A stretch of DNA of 64,000 nt from Gordionus sp. m RMFG-2023 (GCF_954871325.1 NC_088775.1:91208805-91272804); one strand, 5' to 3'; counted from the first letter of the stretch, positions 15,757 to 63,855 are shown. Program-made: numbers and translations. Notes: a model not told the origin generated them from the sequence alone.

Positions 15757-17263
15757 AGTGTTGTTATAGGCTTCTTTTAAAAGTATCGCGATATCGCTAC
15801 CGCTATTTATCAAAAAAAAGTAACGCGCACGTGCTATTATTATAGCTAGCGTTTTAAAAAAAAGTAGCGCGCTATTAGTTACTTCAATAAAAAAAAAGAA
15901 GAAGTAAACTAAAGCTACTTTTTACCTTAACTTAAGAATTTTTTTCTTAAAAATATTATTTTTTTTTACCCATCTCTATTTTCCACAAATAAAATAATTT
16001 AAAATTTAAAATATATATATATATAATTATATTTATTATTGCATATCAATAATTATAAAATTTCCATTCAAGATCTTCAAATCAAGGTCCGGTCCGAACC
16101 CGAGGAGGGTTCATTTAAAAAAAAAATATGATACGGGCTGGGCCGGGTCGGGCTATATCAATTTAAATATCACGCATTTTTATAATCGATAAATTTTAAG
16201 ATTCTTGCTGCAAGAAAACAAGGCACCAATAAACCGGGGCCGAGTGGACAGATAATTTAGGTTTATATTACTGATTGGGTTTTGCTGGGCAAATAATAAA
16301 AATTTAGTTCGTGATCGTGCAGGGTTAAAACGTGAAAGGATTGAAATAATTTTTTTTTTTAAAGTATTTGTTTTGCAGAGTTGTTAAAAGATACTTTTTA
16401 AATGGATCTAGATACAGATACAACGTCTAAAATAATATCTAGATACAGATTATTTAATCAAAAATGCGGTATCTAGATACAGATACCACATTTTTATATC
16501 TAGATCCTTTAACAACAACTCTGTTGTTTTGATAAAAATTGGTTAATTTTAATGCATGTTTTAACGTTACGATAATAATTTATAAAATTTTTTTTATCAT
16601 TAAATAGATGATGAGTCCTGTGATGATAAAATGAAATGTTAATAATATATTATTTATAGTAATTTTTGAATAATATTTTATAGCTTAGTTTGAAACATAC
16701 CATGTTTGGACTTGGCCAGAAAATCGAAATTTCACATTAAACTCATCTAGCTCACAAAAACTATTTTAGATACAGCTTTGATTCTAATTTTATTTTAAAG
16801 ATTTAGGATTGGGCTATACATTGATATTAAATTTTTTTCAAAATGTTTCCACATTGAAGCTATACTAGTCTTGTTTGATGATAAAGCCTTCCTGTCCATC
16901 TTTACAATAAAATTAATACACTGCGTTAATATTTTTTTTTTAATTATGCCAATTTAGGAAATGAAAATTCCATATCATCATTCCTTTTCCTAGGAAAATT
17001 ACATTTGTCGATATAGATCCATATCAAAATTATCTTCGATATCAATCTCTATCGTCGACATTTTATAAATTATTTTGAAAAACTAGCTTTTTATAATGCA
17101 GTTAAATTTAAATTTTTAAAATTAAATAAAAAAGATCATGATTTTTAGAATTAATTTAATTAAATATATTTTAAATTTTATGCCTATTTAATTATATAAA
17201 AATAGCGCTACTTAGCTACTTTCTAAATTAGTAGCGAGTTACCATGCTATTTCAACATTTCTG
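15757..17263. mobile_element. Possible composite hAT-like element (non-coding)
   Basis: Left end CAGTGTTGTTATAGGC followed by TATCGCGATATCGCTACC. The right side has AGCGCTACTTAGCTACTT, GTAGCGAGTTACCATGC and TTTCAACATTTCTGG, roughly the inverse. It encloses a GC-rich CCGGTCCGAACCCG patch at 16085-16160 and a family C MITE at 16376. The outer ends are a judgement; the pieces could be independent. Confidence -1.
16376..16523. mobile_element. MITE family C copy 3 with perfect 8-bp TSD
   Basis: Ends CAGAGTTGTTAAAAGATACT and CTTTAACAACAACTCTG. The 8-bp flanks are identical: TTGTTTTG at 16368-16375 and at 16524-16531. The interior is TCTAGATACAG-rich. Confidence -1.
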
Positions 17264-17784
17264 GTGCAGGGTGCGGTGCATAGGAAGGAAATTTTAATAT
17301 TCGATTCGTTATATAGAACCGAACGGAATTTAACTTAAAGTAAAGTGATTTATTAAACAGGTGTATTAATTTTGAAATAGTTAATTGATCGTATTGATTA
17401 CATTAAAAAAGAGATTGTAAAGAACACTATATTATTTAGTGGATTTAAAAAAAAATGTTTTAATTTAATTTCGAAAGAAATATAATTGCAAATTAATTAT
17501 AGGATTATCGCCATTAGCGGAGATACACTTATATATAAACATCCTTTATGAAGAAATTTTTCGCACGCTAAAATAATAAATAATTATAATGAGGAGAGCT
17601 ATAATTGTATGGAAACACCCATTTACGAATTTTTTCTTCTTCTCATAAAAGTTAATATATATATATATGTTATGTTTATATTATAATACGTAACGTAAAA
17701 CATTCATTGTCGCGAAAGTTGCCATGATAAAATAATATTATCAATAATAAACACGAAAAATAAATTTTTTTAATTTAAAATTTT

Positions 17785-20700
17785 TCAATCCATGTGAAAA
17801 TCTTCTAGCATTTTTTGCAAGCTCAACTTTGGTCGGCTAGAATTTTCGGCGTCATCCATGTCCATGGTCAAGGAACTCTTATTTTCGGGTCCCCGAGAAT
17901 GTCCCTCCAGATTAATTTCTTCGAGGGTCTCCAATACTTCGTTATAATCGCTTTAACGGTTTTGGCGTAAGGAAATGATTTAACGCGAAATAAAAAGGAA
18001 TATAATTTAATTATTAATAATGATCGTAATAAAAAAATATCAGGCTTTAATTGCGAATAGATGAATATCGAATAGTATAAATTCGGAATTGCGATAAAAA
18101 AATTTCAAGGTTAGTTCCAAAAAAGAATAAGATAAAATTTTTATTTTAATTATATGAATGTGTCAAAACTTATCGATAAACTAAAAAATTTATAAATAAT
18201 AAAAAAAAACCTATCTTCAACACAAGTCTGGGTATCTACGGAAGCGTCCTGGTCGGACAAATTTAGTTTAGATTTCCGACTATTCCTGGCATGTTTTAGC
18301 CTCTTGCTCTTATCTTCGTCGGGGTAAACCTTCTTGACCAAAAGCTTGTATTTTTAAAAAAAAATAAATATAATTTACATTTTTTTAAAAAGTCTAAAGA
18401 AATTAAGCAAATTTCTATTTTCCTCGGCAGCTTATAATTTTTCCATTTCCTAGTGGCAAAAAAAAGGATAATATATGTAAGTCTTACCACTTCCGGAACA
18501 TCGGATTCCTTCATTTCCTCCAGGTATTTGTTGTTGAGATTGCAAGAAGGTAAATGTAACCTGAGAGCAAATTATAGATGATAAAAAAAATTTAAATATA
18601 CATGTCTGAGCCGATTTTCAAAAACAGCTGACTCTATATTTTAGCCAGTTAAATATGGTGTAAGATTATAGATTTTCGTTAATTAATAATGTTCAAACCT
18701 TTGCGCCATCTATGAGCAAACACGAAAGGTTTGCCCAATATTTGTGTGAATAAAACATTGGGTTAGCGGTTTTTAAAAACCGGCTCAAAACGATCCGTTT
18801 AACAACACCAGTCGTAAAGTCTACGCTTAAAGCTATCTAAATAATACAATCGTCCCCCCCCCCAAAAAAAAACCCAAAATTTGAATTATTTATTCAAAGT
18901 ATAGGAGGATAAATTAATTTATCATTTCCATTGGTAGCGTTGACTTCGAGGCTGTCCAATCTGTTACTTGAAATCAGAGTTGTTAAAAGATACTTTTTAA
19001 ATGGATCTAGATACAGATACAACGTCTAAAATAATATCTAGATACATATTATTTAATCAAAAATCTATCTAGATACAGATACCACATTTTTATATCTAGA
19101 GTATCTGGATCCTTTGACAACTCTGCTTGAAATATAGCGTGAAAGTTTATCATTTTATCTATTAAAAAATTTATTTGATAAACCCTAATACAAAATCTCC
19201 GGGCTTGAGGATATTTCCCAGATGCGTCCTACAGAAATATGTCTCGGAGCCGAAAGTTGCCTGGTCAGTGTCCTTGGTCACCCAGCAAGCGGCCATGGAA
19301 AATTGATATTTGTCCTCAACTTGGGACGCGTTTTGATTGGCGGCGCGCTTAGAAAACTTTATTTATTTGTAAATTTTTTTTAAAGAAAATCAGTTAGCAG
19401 CCCATTCTTAAAAAATGGCGGATTAAAGAATAAAATTTTTTTTAAAATGATAATCCCATTTGCTGTATACTGGATTGGATCTCAAATAAATGAAAATTTA
19501 CTATTTGTATTTGATTCGAAACTTTCAAATAATTCGTCATTTTTTTTAAAAATAGAAATTTTGATGATAAAAAACTATATAAAACATTTAAAAAAAACTA
19601 AAAAACTTAAAGTAAAAAAAAATATATAGAAATTTTGATTATTAAAAACAAAAAAAACTATATAAAACATTTTTAAAAAAACTAAAAAAACTTAGAGTAA
19701 TAAAAAATATATAGAAATTTTGAGGATAAAAAACTATTAAAACATTTAAAAAAAACAAATGTGAAACAAAAAAAAAATGAAAGACGAAATATATAAGAAA
19801 AAAAAATTAAGGAAGGGAAATGTTTCAAAATGACAAAATGAAACTCCCTAATTTAGACTCTCGGAGATTTCTTGTGAACGACAAAAGTGACCAAGTACTT
19901 GGCTACAATAGGGACAATAAAAGATAATTAGTGAGGTAGATCGGAATTAAATATTTTATTTTGTTGACGTCAGATAAAACATGGCGGACGGTGGTGGCCA
20001 TTCAACCCGTGCATTTTATGTTATTTATCCCGACCCCTAAATAACATATATTATTATTTTTCTCCTAACATCTTCCTCGATCTCCATGACAACGAACCTT
20101 CCCAGTTTATTGGCCGAACATAAAACCTCGAAACCTAAGATACTCTCGCCCATATTGGAATATTGAGTGGCGTTGATTTCGAAAGTTTGACCGGATAAGG
20201 GATCCACGAAGTGGGCGCTTTTGGTTAGCCTTAAAAGTGTTTTTTTTATGAATGTATAAAAAAAATGTTTTTTATTAAAAATCGATTTGTTTTTTTTTGT
20301 TATACTACTAAATCGTAGGTGCAGCTTAATATCGAATTATTATTGTCCGTGTAATAAAATTTATCTGAACAAACTAATATTCATTATATGAATCGATCAT
20401 TTAGATCAAAATAAGTAGTAAAATTTTTTTTAAATGTTGGTCCGAATTACCCCGGTGGTATATATATTAATTTTTTTTTCTAAAAAAAGAACAAACTTGC
20501 AACATATAGCTATTCGATTTCTGTTGGGTAATCCCAAGCTGGACGCTAGCTTGCCGCTGAAGCACACCAAACTGTCCTTGCTAACGGGTATCAGTTCTAG
20601 GCTGAAAGTGGATTTGTAATTGAATATGTTGCTGTGGATGTCGTGCGAGATGAGACGCTGAGAATATTTTTGCCTTTATTTCGTTTACATGTTTATATAT

Positions 20701-23700
20701 ATATATAATATAAATATTAAAAAAAAAAGATTCCTAGAGGAAGTAAATGTTATTTGTCAAATCGCCGAAAATAATTTGATCGTATCTCATTATTTTGACT
20801 CACATTTATATGATCCAATGGCATTGCACTAATTGACTAAGATCAAAATCAGCCAATCCGTGAATTGACCAATTTATAGGATAAGGGAAGGAAATATAAA
20901 GAAGTTGCTACCATTTTTTTTAATTTTAAAATGGAGACTAGTAATCATATTAATCTACACCCTAGTAAGTCACGTGTTAAAATTTCAAAATAATATTTAA
21001 AAAACCTGCAGGGAATGACGTTCTCGATGAAGGCTGCAAATTTTTTGGCGTCATCTTTCGTCGAAAAATAAAAATCTAGTCCACCTGTATGTATATATAG
21101 ATTTTAATTAAATTTTATAAACAGGAAATGAGAAAATAGGGCACGTGATTTTTCTTCCTCCATTTTTTTAAGGCCCAGAGGTATGAGATCACTAGGCCCT
21201 AGATTAATTTATTTACTAAAATGGCAGCTCATATACTAAAAGGCATCTTATAAAGATACAGTCCACATCAGACCCCATACATGTCAATGAAGCTCTCGAA
21301 ATCACTCCACATTTATGTAAATAATGGGACACGTGATTTATTATTTTAGCGGGTTGGGAAGGGGTAGAATACGGAACCAATCAATCTCGAGAGAAAAAAA
21401 AGGCGGGAAAAATGGCTGACAAAATGCAAACCGTAAAATTTATCTAGCGCATATTCGTTATAAATAAACCGTGTTCTTGCTTGATGTTGAGGATGTGGGA
21501 GGTGACGTTGTGCTTCAGCAACAATTGCTCCAGATAGTAAAATGTCTTTTTGTTGTCAGCCTGAGTAACATATTTAAAATAATACATTTTATAAGAACGT
21601 ATCGATTAAGCCCAATAAGTGCAAATGGGTTTGAAGGGTGAATTCATTGCAAATAACAGACTTCTAATAACACATAGATTGGTTATTATGCATTCCCCCC
21701 TCCCCCCAAAAAAGAGAGATTCAATTAGGGAGAGTTAGTCTTATTTATGCTTGTTGTTAGGCCTATTGAAGAAAAAACGAATTAAAATAAATTATACAAA
21801 TCAAGCATTTACCGTTAATATTTGTAAGATAATAAATTTTTACTTATTTGATTAGTTACAATCATGAATAGTAAACTACTAAATTTCCTTTAAAATAAAA
21901 TAAGGAATAATTTATTGTTTGAGCCTGTTTTTTGAATAGGCACATTAATTGTAATCGGAAAGGTATTCACAAATAAATTTTTGATTAAAAAAAAATAATT
22001 ATAAGTGGCTTGCAATTCTTTGTTATGGGTTCCTTCTAATTAATCATTCATCTTTAGTGTATTATTAATGATAAGTCTGTACACATACACTATATAAATT
22101 TGGAAAGATGTAATAAACTCTTCATTACGTTTTTCAAATAATTTTGGAGAGCTCACTGGTAATTGAATTACTTTGAAGTGTCATTATGCTTGACTAAAAC
22201 CTTCTTTTTTTAAAAATTAAATTCTTCCTATCATCAATTAGCAAGTGGGCTTCAATCAGAGCTTCATGGATGCTGATTTTCATATCAGATGTGGCCCAGG
22301 CTTGCGATTTAAATCTTTGTAGGTCCCGTCTGTATTTAAAGCTTAAAAAAAAATTTCACAAGCCTATTCAGAAATTTCGAACAAGCCTGGCCCAAGCCAA
22401 TATCCAAAAATTTAATTAAATAAAAAAAAATAAACAATATTTAAGTGTGTTTAGGCAACGATTTTATCTACAATACTGAAATTTGTTATTAGAGGAAAAA
22501 AATATGCAACACTTTTTTAAGTTAGCAACTGTTTTACATGAGACTAATATAACAAATACAAAACCCTGGGCCCATACCTGGTGGCCTATAGGCCACACAG
22601 GTCTCTGGGTTTAATTGATAATATAATATCTCGATTTATAAAAAAAAGTTGGGCACTTAAGGGTTACACGAGAAAAATCAAAAATAGATAAATAATTGAA
22701 TAAACCTTTTGCCTAATTTGTACGACAGCTTTCCAAAAATCTTTCGCTTCCCTTTTATGGCAATCATCGCACATTTGATTCATTACAATGAATTCAATTG
22801 GTAGGGATTGCTGCAATATTGCACCACCATTTACCTAAATAAAAAAAAATGTATATATATAAGTTAGATGTAAGAATGAAGATCATTCAAGGTATGGCAA
22901 ACTGCTCAAAAAAATAAAAAAATCTTCAAGTGCTCATTTAAGTATTTTTGTTAAATTCTGAGAAAATTTTTCACTAAATAAACCTCTTTTTGGATGGTAA
23001 GCTTTATTTTAATTCTTTTTGAATGAGGTTCTGTCCATATAAACACAGCATCTATTAATCTAACCTATAAGAGAATTAATAAATCAGTTATAAAAAAATT
23101 GAAAATTCATTTTATACATGATTAAGCCCCTTCAATTTTTTTAAACATATAGAAAGAAGTTCCTTTGATTCTGGTTGACATATAATATATTGATTGTTGT
23201 GATTCAGATATCTAGATTTAAACAAGTTTTTTATGTTTTAAAGTAAATATATAAAATTAAAGGAATCAATTTCATGATTATACTAAATGAATGTAATTTT
23301 TGTTAGTTATTTAAATATCGGTCACACCAAGTCAAATGAAAAAGAAAACTGAAATTTGATTAATTACAATTTCAATAAAAATTTGTAGGCATGCCTTAAG
23401 GTTTTGGAAAGATTAATATGATTAAAAAATAATTAACTAACATTTCAAAAATTAAAAACTGAAATGGACACAATTCATGTATTATAGATAATCATAATAG
23501 TGGGGGGATATTATGTATAATTATTTAATATATATATGTAGCATATTTAAAAAAATTATATAATCATACCTAAGACATCCTTTACACCACTGAAGATTTC
23601 CTTGTTTGATAATTCCTTCAGTTATATCTACCTTAGTTCTAATACATGCAACACACATATTTGCAGGATTAGGTTCGATAGAAGTTCCACATTCACAACA

Positions 23701-23899
23701 TAATCTATAAAATAAAAAAATTAAGAAAGTAGGTTATTGTGATATTACATGGTATTTTGAATTGGTTTTTTATCCTGGAGTATGTATTCCATCGTGATCA
23801 TTGAAAGAAGATAAATTAAATTGGAATAAAGATTTGTTCTAAATTCAGATCGACATACCTGTCAACTATTACATATTTGAAACGTATGCCAGCTGACAT
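17785..23899 (-). CDS. NMD3: 60S ribosomal export protein NMD3 (13 exons, complete)
   Basis: Adaptor that links nascent 60S subunits to CRM1/exportin for nuclear export. Exons: 23859-23899, 23570-23704, 23118-23211, 22984-23064, 22706-22834, 21470-21560, 21006-21084, 20497-20673, 20070-20229, 19184-19347, 18488-18560, 18211-18344, 17785-17950. They total 1,524 nt (508 codons with TGA), against about 503 residues in human, and all phases agree. The N-terminal zinc-binding region shows LCCECG, MCVACIRTKVDIT and WCKGC. The conserved core shows VRLID, FIWTEPHSKRIKIKLTIQKE, GAILQQ, QMCDDCHKREAKDFWKAV, KKTFYYLEQLLLK, GLDFYFS, PCR, YSQRLISHDIHSNIFNYKST and YFCRTHLGNILKPGDFVLG. The acidic C-terminus ends with LSLQKMLEDFHMD, like the vertebrate LAEMLEDLHI tail. 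The start exon is the least certain part: the first 14 residues are unlike other NMD3 proteins, and an overlapping upstream ATG in another frame lies 11 bases 5' of the chosen one. Confidence -1.
18603..18810. mobile_element. MITE family A copy in NMD3 intron 10
   Basis: Interior words CTCTATATTTTAGCCAG, CTATGAGCAAAC and CGGCTCAAAACGATCCGTTT, with right end TTTAACAACACCA. The left end is truncated to GAGCCGATTTTC. It lies between NMD3 exons 10 and 11. Confidence -1.
18975..19125. mobile_element. MITE family C copy 4 with perfect 8-bp TSD
   Basis: Ends CAGAGTTGTTAAAAGATACT and GGATCCTTTGACAACTCTG. The flanking direct repeats are identical: CTTGAAAT at 18967-18974 and 19126-19133. It is inserted in NMD3 intron 10, 59 bp downstream of exon 10 in transcript sense. 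Confidence -1.
19553..19760. repeat. Tandem repeat of about 95 bp, roughly 2.5 copies
   Basis: Head-to-tail copies share TATAGAAATTTTGA, AAAAACTATATAAAACATTT and AAACTAAAAAACTTA. It lies in NMD3 intron 9. The plus frame over it is low-complexity. Confidence -1.
22260..22620. repeat. GC-richer hAT-like debris in NMD3 intron 5? (near exon 5)
   Basis: Contains CAAGCCTGGCCCAAGCC and, at 22567-22614, a palindromic segment with ACCTGGTGGCC facing GGCCACACAGGT and ending in CAGGTCTCTGG. That terminal word matches the end of the GC-rich element at 50094-50297. The element limits are uncertain. Confidence -1.
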
Positions 23900-24406
23900 G
23901 TCCAAGGAACATATAATTTCGTTGAAGTACACCACAAGCTCTAACTTGGAACCAGATCTTCTTATGAGAGCGATATTTGACTTTTTTATTTCCAAATTTA
24001 GAAGCGCACTTAATAGTTGTTACTTTGTCAATCTTAATGTTTGCGACTAAACTTTCATCTATTGTAATCCTTTTATTTCAGTTAAGTAATTGCTCAATTA
24101 TTTAAATTATTCGCAATTTTTAGGTTCGCTAAAATTTGTCCAAAATCTCGTTTAAACTGGAAACTATCTTAGCCTGGAAGTTTAAAGAAAATATACTTTG
24201 ATTTTAAAGAGAAATGACTTATTAAAACATATTTCAGTGTTCTGCAAATTTCCTATAATGTGCATTTGTAGATTGAGCCAAATTAATTAATTCTTAAATA
24301 TTACCAGGTATAGTTTTCATATAACCGTAACTTATCCCTCTTATTTCCGTATCACATTCTTTTTCAAGATGTATTTTTCAGCTACCATTAGTAACGAAGT
24401 ATCAAC
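23900..24406. other. Upstream region of NMD3, no clear promoter motif
   Basis: Contains the likely 5' UTR and promoter of NMD3 (minus strand). I see no convincing TATA box at a suitable distance and no CpG-like cluster; nothing else is recognised. Confidence -1.
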
Positions 24407-24659
24407 TAGTGTTGTTAAACGTTTTAAGCAGATTTTCAAAAACGGCTAATTTAATATTTTAGCCTGAAAAATATTGCCTTAGCCTTAAGATTTTGATAAT
24501 ATATGTCTAGACCTTTGATCCATCTGTGAGCAAAATCTTAAGATAGGTAAGATAAAGATACAGGAACCTATGGGGAGGCTTGGGTAATATTTTTTTGGGT
24601 GAAGTATTGAGTTAGCCATTTTTAAAAATCGGCTCTAAATAAGCCGTTTAACAACACTA
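24407..24659. mobile_element. MITE family A copy with perfect 8-bp TSD
   Basis: Ends TAGTGTTGTTAAACG and CCGTTTAACAACACTA, flanked by identical GTATCAAC at 24399-24406 and 24660-24667. The interior shows AATATTTTAGCCTGAAAAAT, CTGTGAGCAAAATCTTAAG and GGCTTGGGTAATATTTTT. This is the best reference copy for family A. Confidence -1.
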
Positions 24660-24985
24660 GTATCAACAGAAACAAGGAAGCAATGCTTGTTTTGTATTTT
24701 TTTTAAGATAATTCTCAAATAGAATTAATTTAATTTTTATAATATTAATAAGAATTAATACTATACAAAATAATTAATCTTATTTTTCTTCGTTGGTATT
24801 TTATTTTTACTATAATAAAAAAATGAATAATATTTTTATGTTAAAAAGAAAATACACATTCGGGGAGTTAATTGAAAATTGTTTATTTTTTTAAAAAATT
24901 AGGCTAATACAATAAATATTATTGGTATAATAATTTTTACCTAATTCGCCAAATAAAAATCCTACGAATGTTGTATAATTTTAGG

Positions 24986-25206
24986 TAGTGTTGTTAAAAG
25001 GCGATTTGAGACGATTTTATTAACGGCTATCGCAATGTTTTATTCAAAAAAATATTACGCAAGTCTAAAGATTTTACTCATAGATTACACAAAGGTTTGG
25101 ACATCTATTAGCGAAATCTTGAGGCTTGGACAATATTTTTCTGGCTAAAATACTGAGTTAGCCATTTTTTTAAAATCGGCTTAAATCGAGCCGTTTAAAA
25201 ATACTA
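24986..25206. mobile_element. MITE family A copy
   Basis: Ends TAGTGTTGTTAAAAGGCG and GAGCCGTTTAAAAATACTA; the flanks ATTTTAGG and ATTTTATA resemble each other at six of eight positions. The interior is typical. Confidence -1.
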
Positions 25207-26085
25207 ATTTTATACGCATAAAAAATAATCGTTGGGTAAAAGTAATAAAAAAAAATGCTTATTAAAAAGATTTTCGTGTTATTGAAAAGTTATTTAAAAT
25301 ATCCTTTAGCACAATAAATATTGACATAAATTGAATATTAAAAAGGGGAGACCAACAACGACTTTACAAAATTTGATTAAAAGAAATCAAAACTTTTTAA
25401 ACGTTAGCTCCAACAACCGCAAGTGCAGAGCGAGAATTTAAGAAATTATTGTAGAAACAAAATTGATCATTCATTCTATCATAAATTTAATCAATAATCT
25501 GAATTTTTAAAAAAATTTAAACTTAAAGAATAAGTTTTATAATTAAGCGTTTAAATTAAAAATAAGCGACAAGGCGGACAAATTCAAAATATTTTTTCTG
25601 GAGAATTGAGCCAAACTGGTTTATATTTATAATAAAATATTTTCTTTATTTCATATTACACACTGCACATTATTTTATCCGTTTAAGTAAAAATATAATA
25701 AATAAAGAATCAAATTTCACTATTTTAGTCATTTTTAAACATTCAGCAGAATGGTTAAATATAGTTTTTAGATAAATAGGTGGACGGATAGGTTTTTATA
25801 ATAACTCATAGGGGGGTAAGTCCTAAAAGGTTATTGGACAATGGGCGGGTGGAAACAAATCCATTGCTAATCTCATATTTAAAATTTTTTTAAATCAAAT
25901 TTTTGAAAATATAATTCAATTCAAAATATGACGATATTTTAACTATTTTATATCTATACTCTATTAAATTAATAATCGGAAAAGGAGAATTTGGTTTCTG
26001 TGTAAATAAATATTAATGCAACTAGATATATAGTTTAAAACTTTTATAATTTTTGTTATGTTTCACTAATCTATCTACAAATCGG
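25207..26085. other. AT-rich intergenic sequence, nothing recognised
   Basis: Poly-A/T and simple sequence without coding character, RNA-gene motif or repeat edges that I can define. Confidence -1.
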
Positions 26086-26178
26086 GCGGAAGGTTATTTG
26101 AAATTTGATAAAAAGTAATTAGGCAAGCGTAAGGTTATATAATTACTTTTTATTAAGTTTCAATTAATAACCTTCCGC
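26086..26178. repeat. Strong inverted repeat (hairpin), about 35-bp arms
   Basis: The left arm reads GCGGAAGGTTATTTGAAATT and continues to ATAAAAAGTAATTA. The right arm is its near-complement, TAATTACTTTTTATTAAGTT through AATAACCTTCCGC. The loop is about 18 bases. It may be a solo MITE or a structured intergenic signal. Confidence -1.
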
Positions 26179-27440
26179 TTATAACTCACGGGGTTAAACC
26201 AAAAATTTTCAGTTCATCTTTATTACGCAGTATTTATTTACCAATTATGGCTTACAACATTGTTTACCATTATTTCAATCGTCTTTGTTATTTATTTTTA
26301 TAGATATATATATGCTCTGGAATAAAAGATAGTTAGAATGGTCTGGCACAGTCTCAGGGTCTTCCAATACCTTGTATACTGCAAATTTTTTAGAAATTTT
26401 ATTTTTCTTATAATTAGATCACTTCTTTATGTATAGAATTAATAAGTAAGACACTAAATAAAAGCTTCGGACATTTATAACTTCTATAAATTTTCTTCCG
26501 ACATGATGCCTTTTATAGTTAAAAGGAGACAACGTATTTAACATACCATTTTACATGAAATAATTTTTGGAGGTAATTGTATTTAATATAAAAAAAAAAC
26601 GACGATATAGAATATAACGCCAGTTGATACAATCCATCACATGTATTTAGGGTTGCTTATTTTCTCTAAAACATAAAAATGTAATGTATATTGTTTAATA
26701 TAATATATATAAGTATATTGTAATACCACTCCAAAACCCGATAAAATCTTATATTATATATCCAAAATCACATGATTAATAACAAAGAAAAGAAATTGTT
26801 ATATTTTTCTAATTCGAAATTTATTAAAGAACGTCTATAAATGTCAATTACATATCAACAGATACAACACTTATCCTTGGCTAAATCTCGAGGATTAGGG
26901 TAATATATATTTTTGTAAGACCTTTTTAAATATGCGATCTATGGATATGTTCTGATATTTGAAAATCGGCCTTAGACTAAACCGGAAGGAGAATTTTAAC
27001 GCCCTCGATCTTTTTATAATCGCGCCGATATTTTTTGTTTGAAAAGAAGCCAACAAAACTTTGTCACTCAGATCAAGAATAATAAGAGAGAGAGGGCACA
27101 AAACCCAACTATTTATTCGAAAATCTAAACTTACGAATGGGAGGTCGCGAGAGGGGGTGGGGTGGAAACTCAAAAATTCATTAACAATCCCCCCCCCCCT
27201 CCCTCACTTAGGAAAAAATTGGCTATACCTAAGCATTCCTGTAATCCATAGGTTTTCTAATAAACAAAAAAACAATTAATTTAAGATAAACAATTGCTAT
27301 ATAATATAAAACAATTTTTTTTAATTCGCACCACCAATTTTCACATAAATTATTGTATTGAAATATTATTATAAATTTTTTTTTTTTTATAAAAAACAAT
27401 TATTTTTTTTAAACGCGTAACTTGTTTATATACTTATAAA
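26179..27440. other. Intergenic sequence, nothing firmly assigned
   Basis: AT-rich; a GC-richer patch at 26880-27230 ends in a poly-C run (27189-27199). The overlapping frames there (about 92 and 72 codons on opposite strands) show no domain and no matching splice context. Confidence -1.
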
Positions 27441-27672
27441 CAGGGATGTAAACTCGAACCTAGGTTTAAAAATTTTAAATTGTTTGGTTGGGCATTTTGA
27501 TACCACAGACCAAGCAGAGACCGCTTTATGGGCAATCGAACCCGGGGTAAAACGAACTTGGGACGGGTTCGGACCTCTTTTAGAAAATTGGTTTTGATTA
27601 ACTTCCTGTTATCAAAATTTCCGATAAATAGAGTTTATATTTCCTGAACACGGGTTAGGGTTCACATCCCTG
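27441..27672. mobile_element. hAT-type non-autonomous element with near-perfect 8-bp TSD
   Basis: Terminal repeat CAGGGATGTAAACTCGAACC against GGGTTCACATCCCTG. The flanks CTTATAAA (27433-27440) and CTTATAGA (27673-27680) match at seven of eight positions. The interior contains CGAACCCGGGGT and GGACGGGTTCGG words shared with the other GC-rich islands. Confidence -1.
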
Positions 27673-27973
27673 CTTATAGATAATGTAATATCGATATTGA
27701 ATATGTTGATAAAAATAAAAAAAACAATTGCTAATAATTTAATATTCCTTTTATATTGCGATAGCGACGATGTTAAAAAATTTATGCATTGTTTACAATT
27801 TTATAACGAAGAAATAATACTTTGAATGAAGATTAGATGATTCGAAAGTATATATATATACAAAAAAAAAATGCCATTTTGGTCAATCACAGTTACAACT
27901 TTTTAAAAAATTGATTTTTAATTGTAATAAATTTATAATAATTATATATTGTAAAAAAAATTTATATATTCAT

Positions 27974-63183
<35,210 letters not shown>

Positions 63184-63344
63184 CTTAGTAACGTTTTTTA
63201 TGATATAAGATATCAGTGAGAAAAATAAAACAAAATTTTATCAAGTCGATACAATCAAAATCATTTTTTTATTTCCTAACTCTTAGCATTTTTCTTTAGA
63301 GATGAATAAATATTTTTGATTATGTAGTATAGTTATATAGCTCG
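63184..63344. other. Upstream of first recognised Uif-like exon, nothing coding seen
   Basis: AT-rich intron-like sequence. The next exon upstream, which must end in phase 1, was not found here or in the rest of the window. Confidence -1.
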
Positions 63345-63560
63345 CAGTGTTGTTATGCAGCTGATTTTGAGGCTATTTTTTTTTAAAACGGCTAACTCAA
63401 TATTTTAGTCAGAAAAATCACCTCGAGATTGTGCTAGACCTTTATTACCTTTTATGAGCAAAAATCTTCAGGTTTGAGTAATATTTTTCTTGGATGAAAT
63501 ATTGAGTTAGCCGTTTTTTTAAAATTAATAGGCTCAAAATCAGCTGTTTAACAAACACTA
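63345..63560. mobile_element. MITE family A copy
   Basis: Starts CAGTGTTGTTATGCAGCTGA and ends CAGCTGTTTAACAAACACTA. AGCTCG occurs at both edges and may be what remains of the target duplication. Confidence -1.
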
Positions 63561-63715
63561 GCTCGGCGTTTATGGAATTCTTTGAAACTAAATAATTAAT
63601 TTTATCCTTCGATAAGGGACCCAAGAATTGTATTCCAGTGTCTTTCACCATATTAAATATTGAATAGTATTTTTTGGTTTTTAAAATTTTATATCAATTT
63701 TTCCATTAAAAAAAT

Positions 63716-63855
<140 letters not shown>

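Noticed and set aside
63445-63651. Minus-strand frame (MVKDTGIQFLGPLSKDKINY...) as an upstream exon of the Uif-like gene
   Set aside because: The part 63561-63651 looks mildly protein-like, but the frame runs into the family A MITE, no phase-1 donor exists to join the exon at 63183, and no acceptor fits. It remains possible as a degraded or alternative exon, but is not supported.
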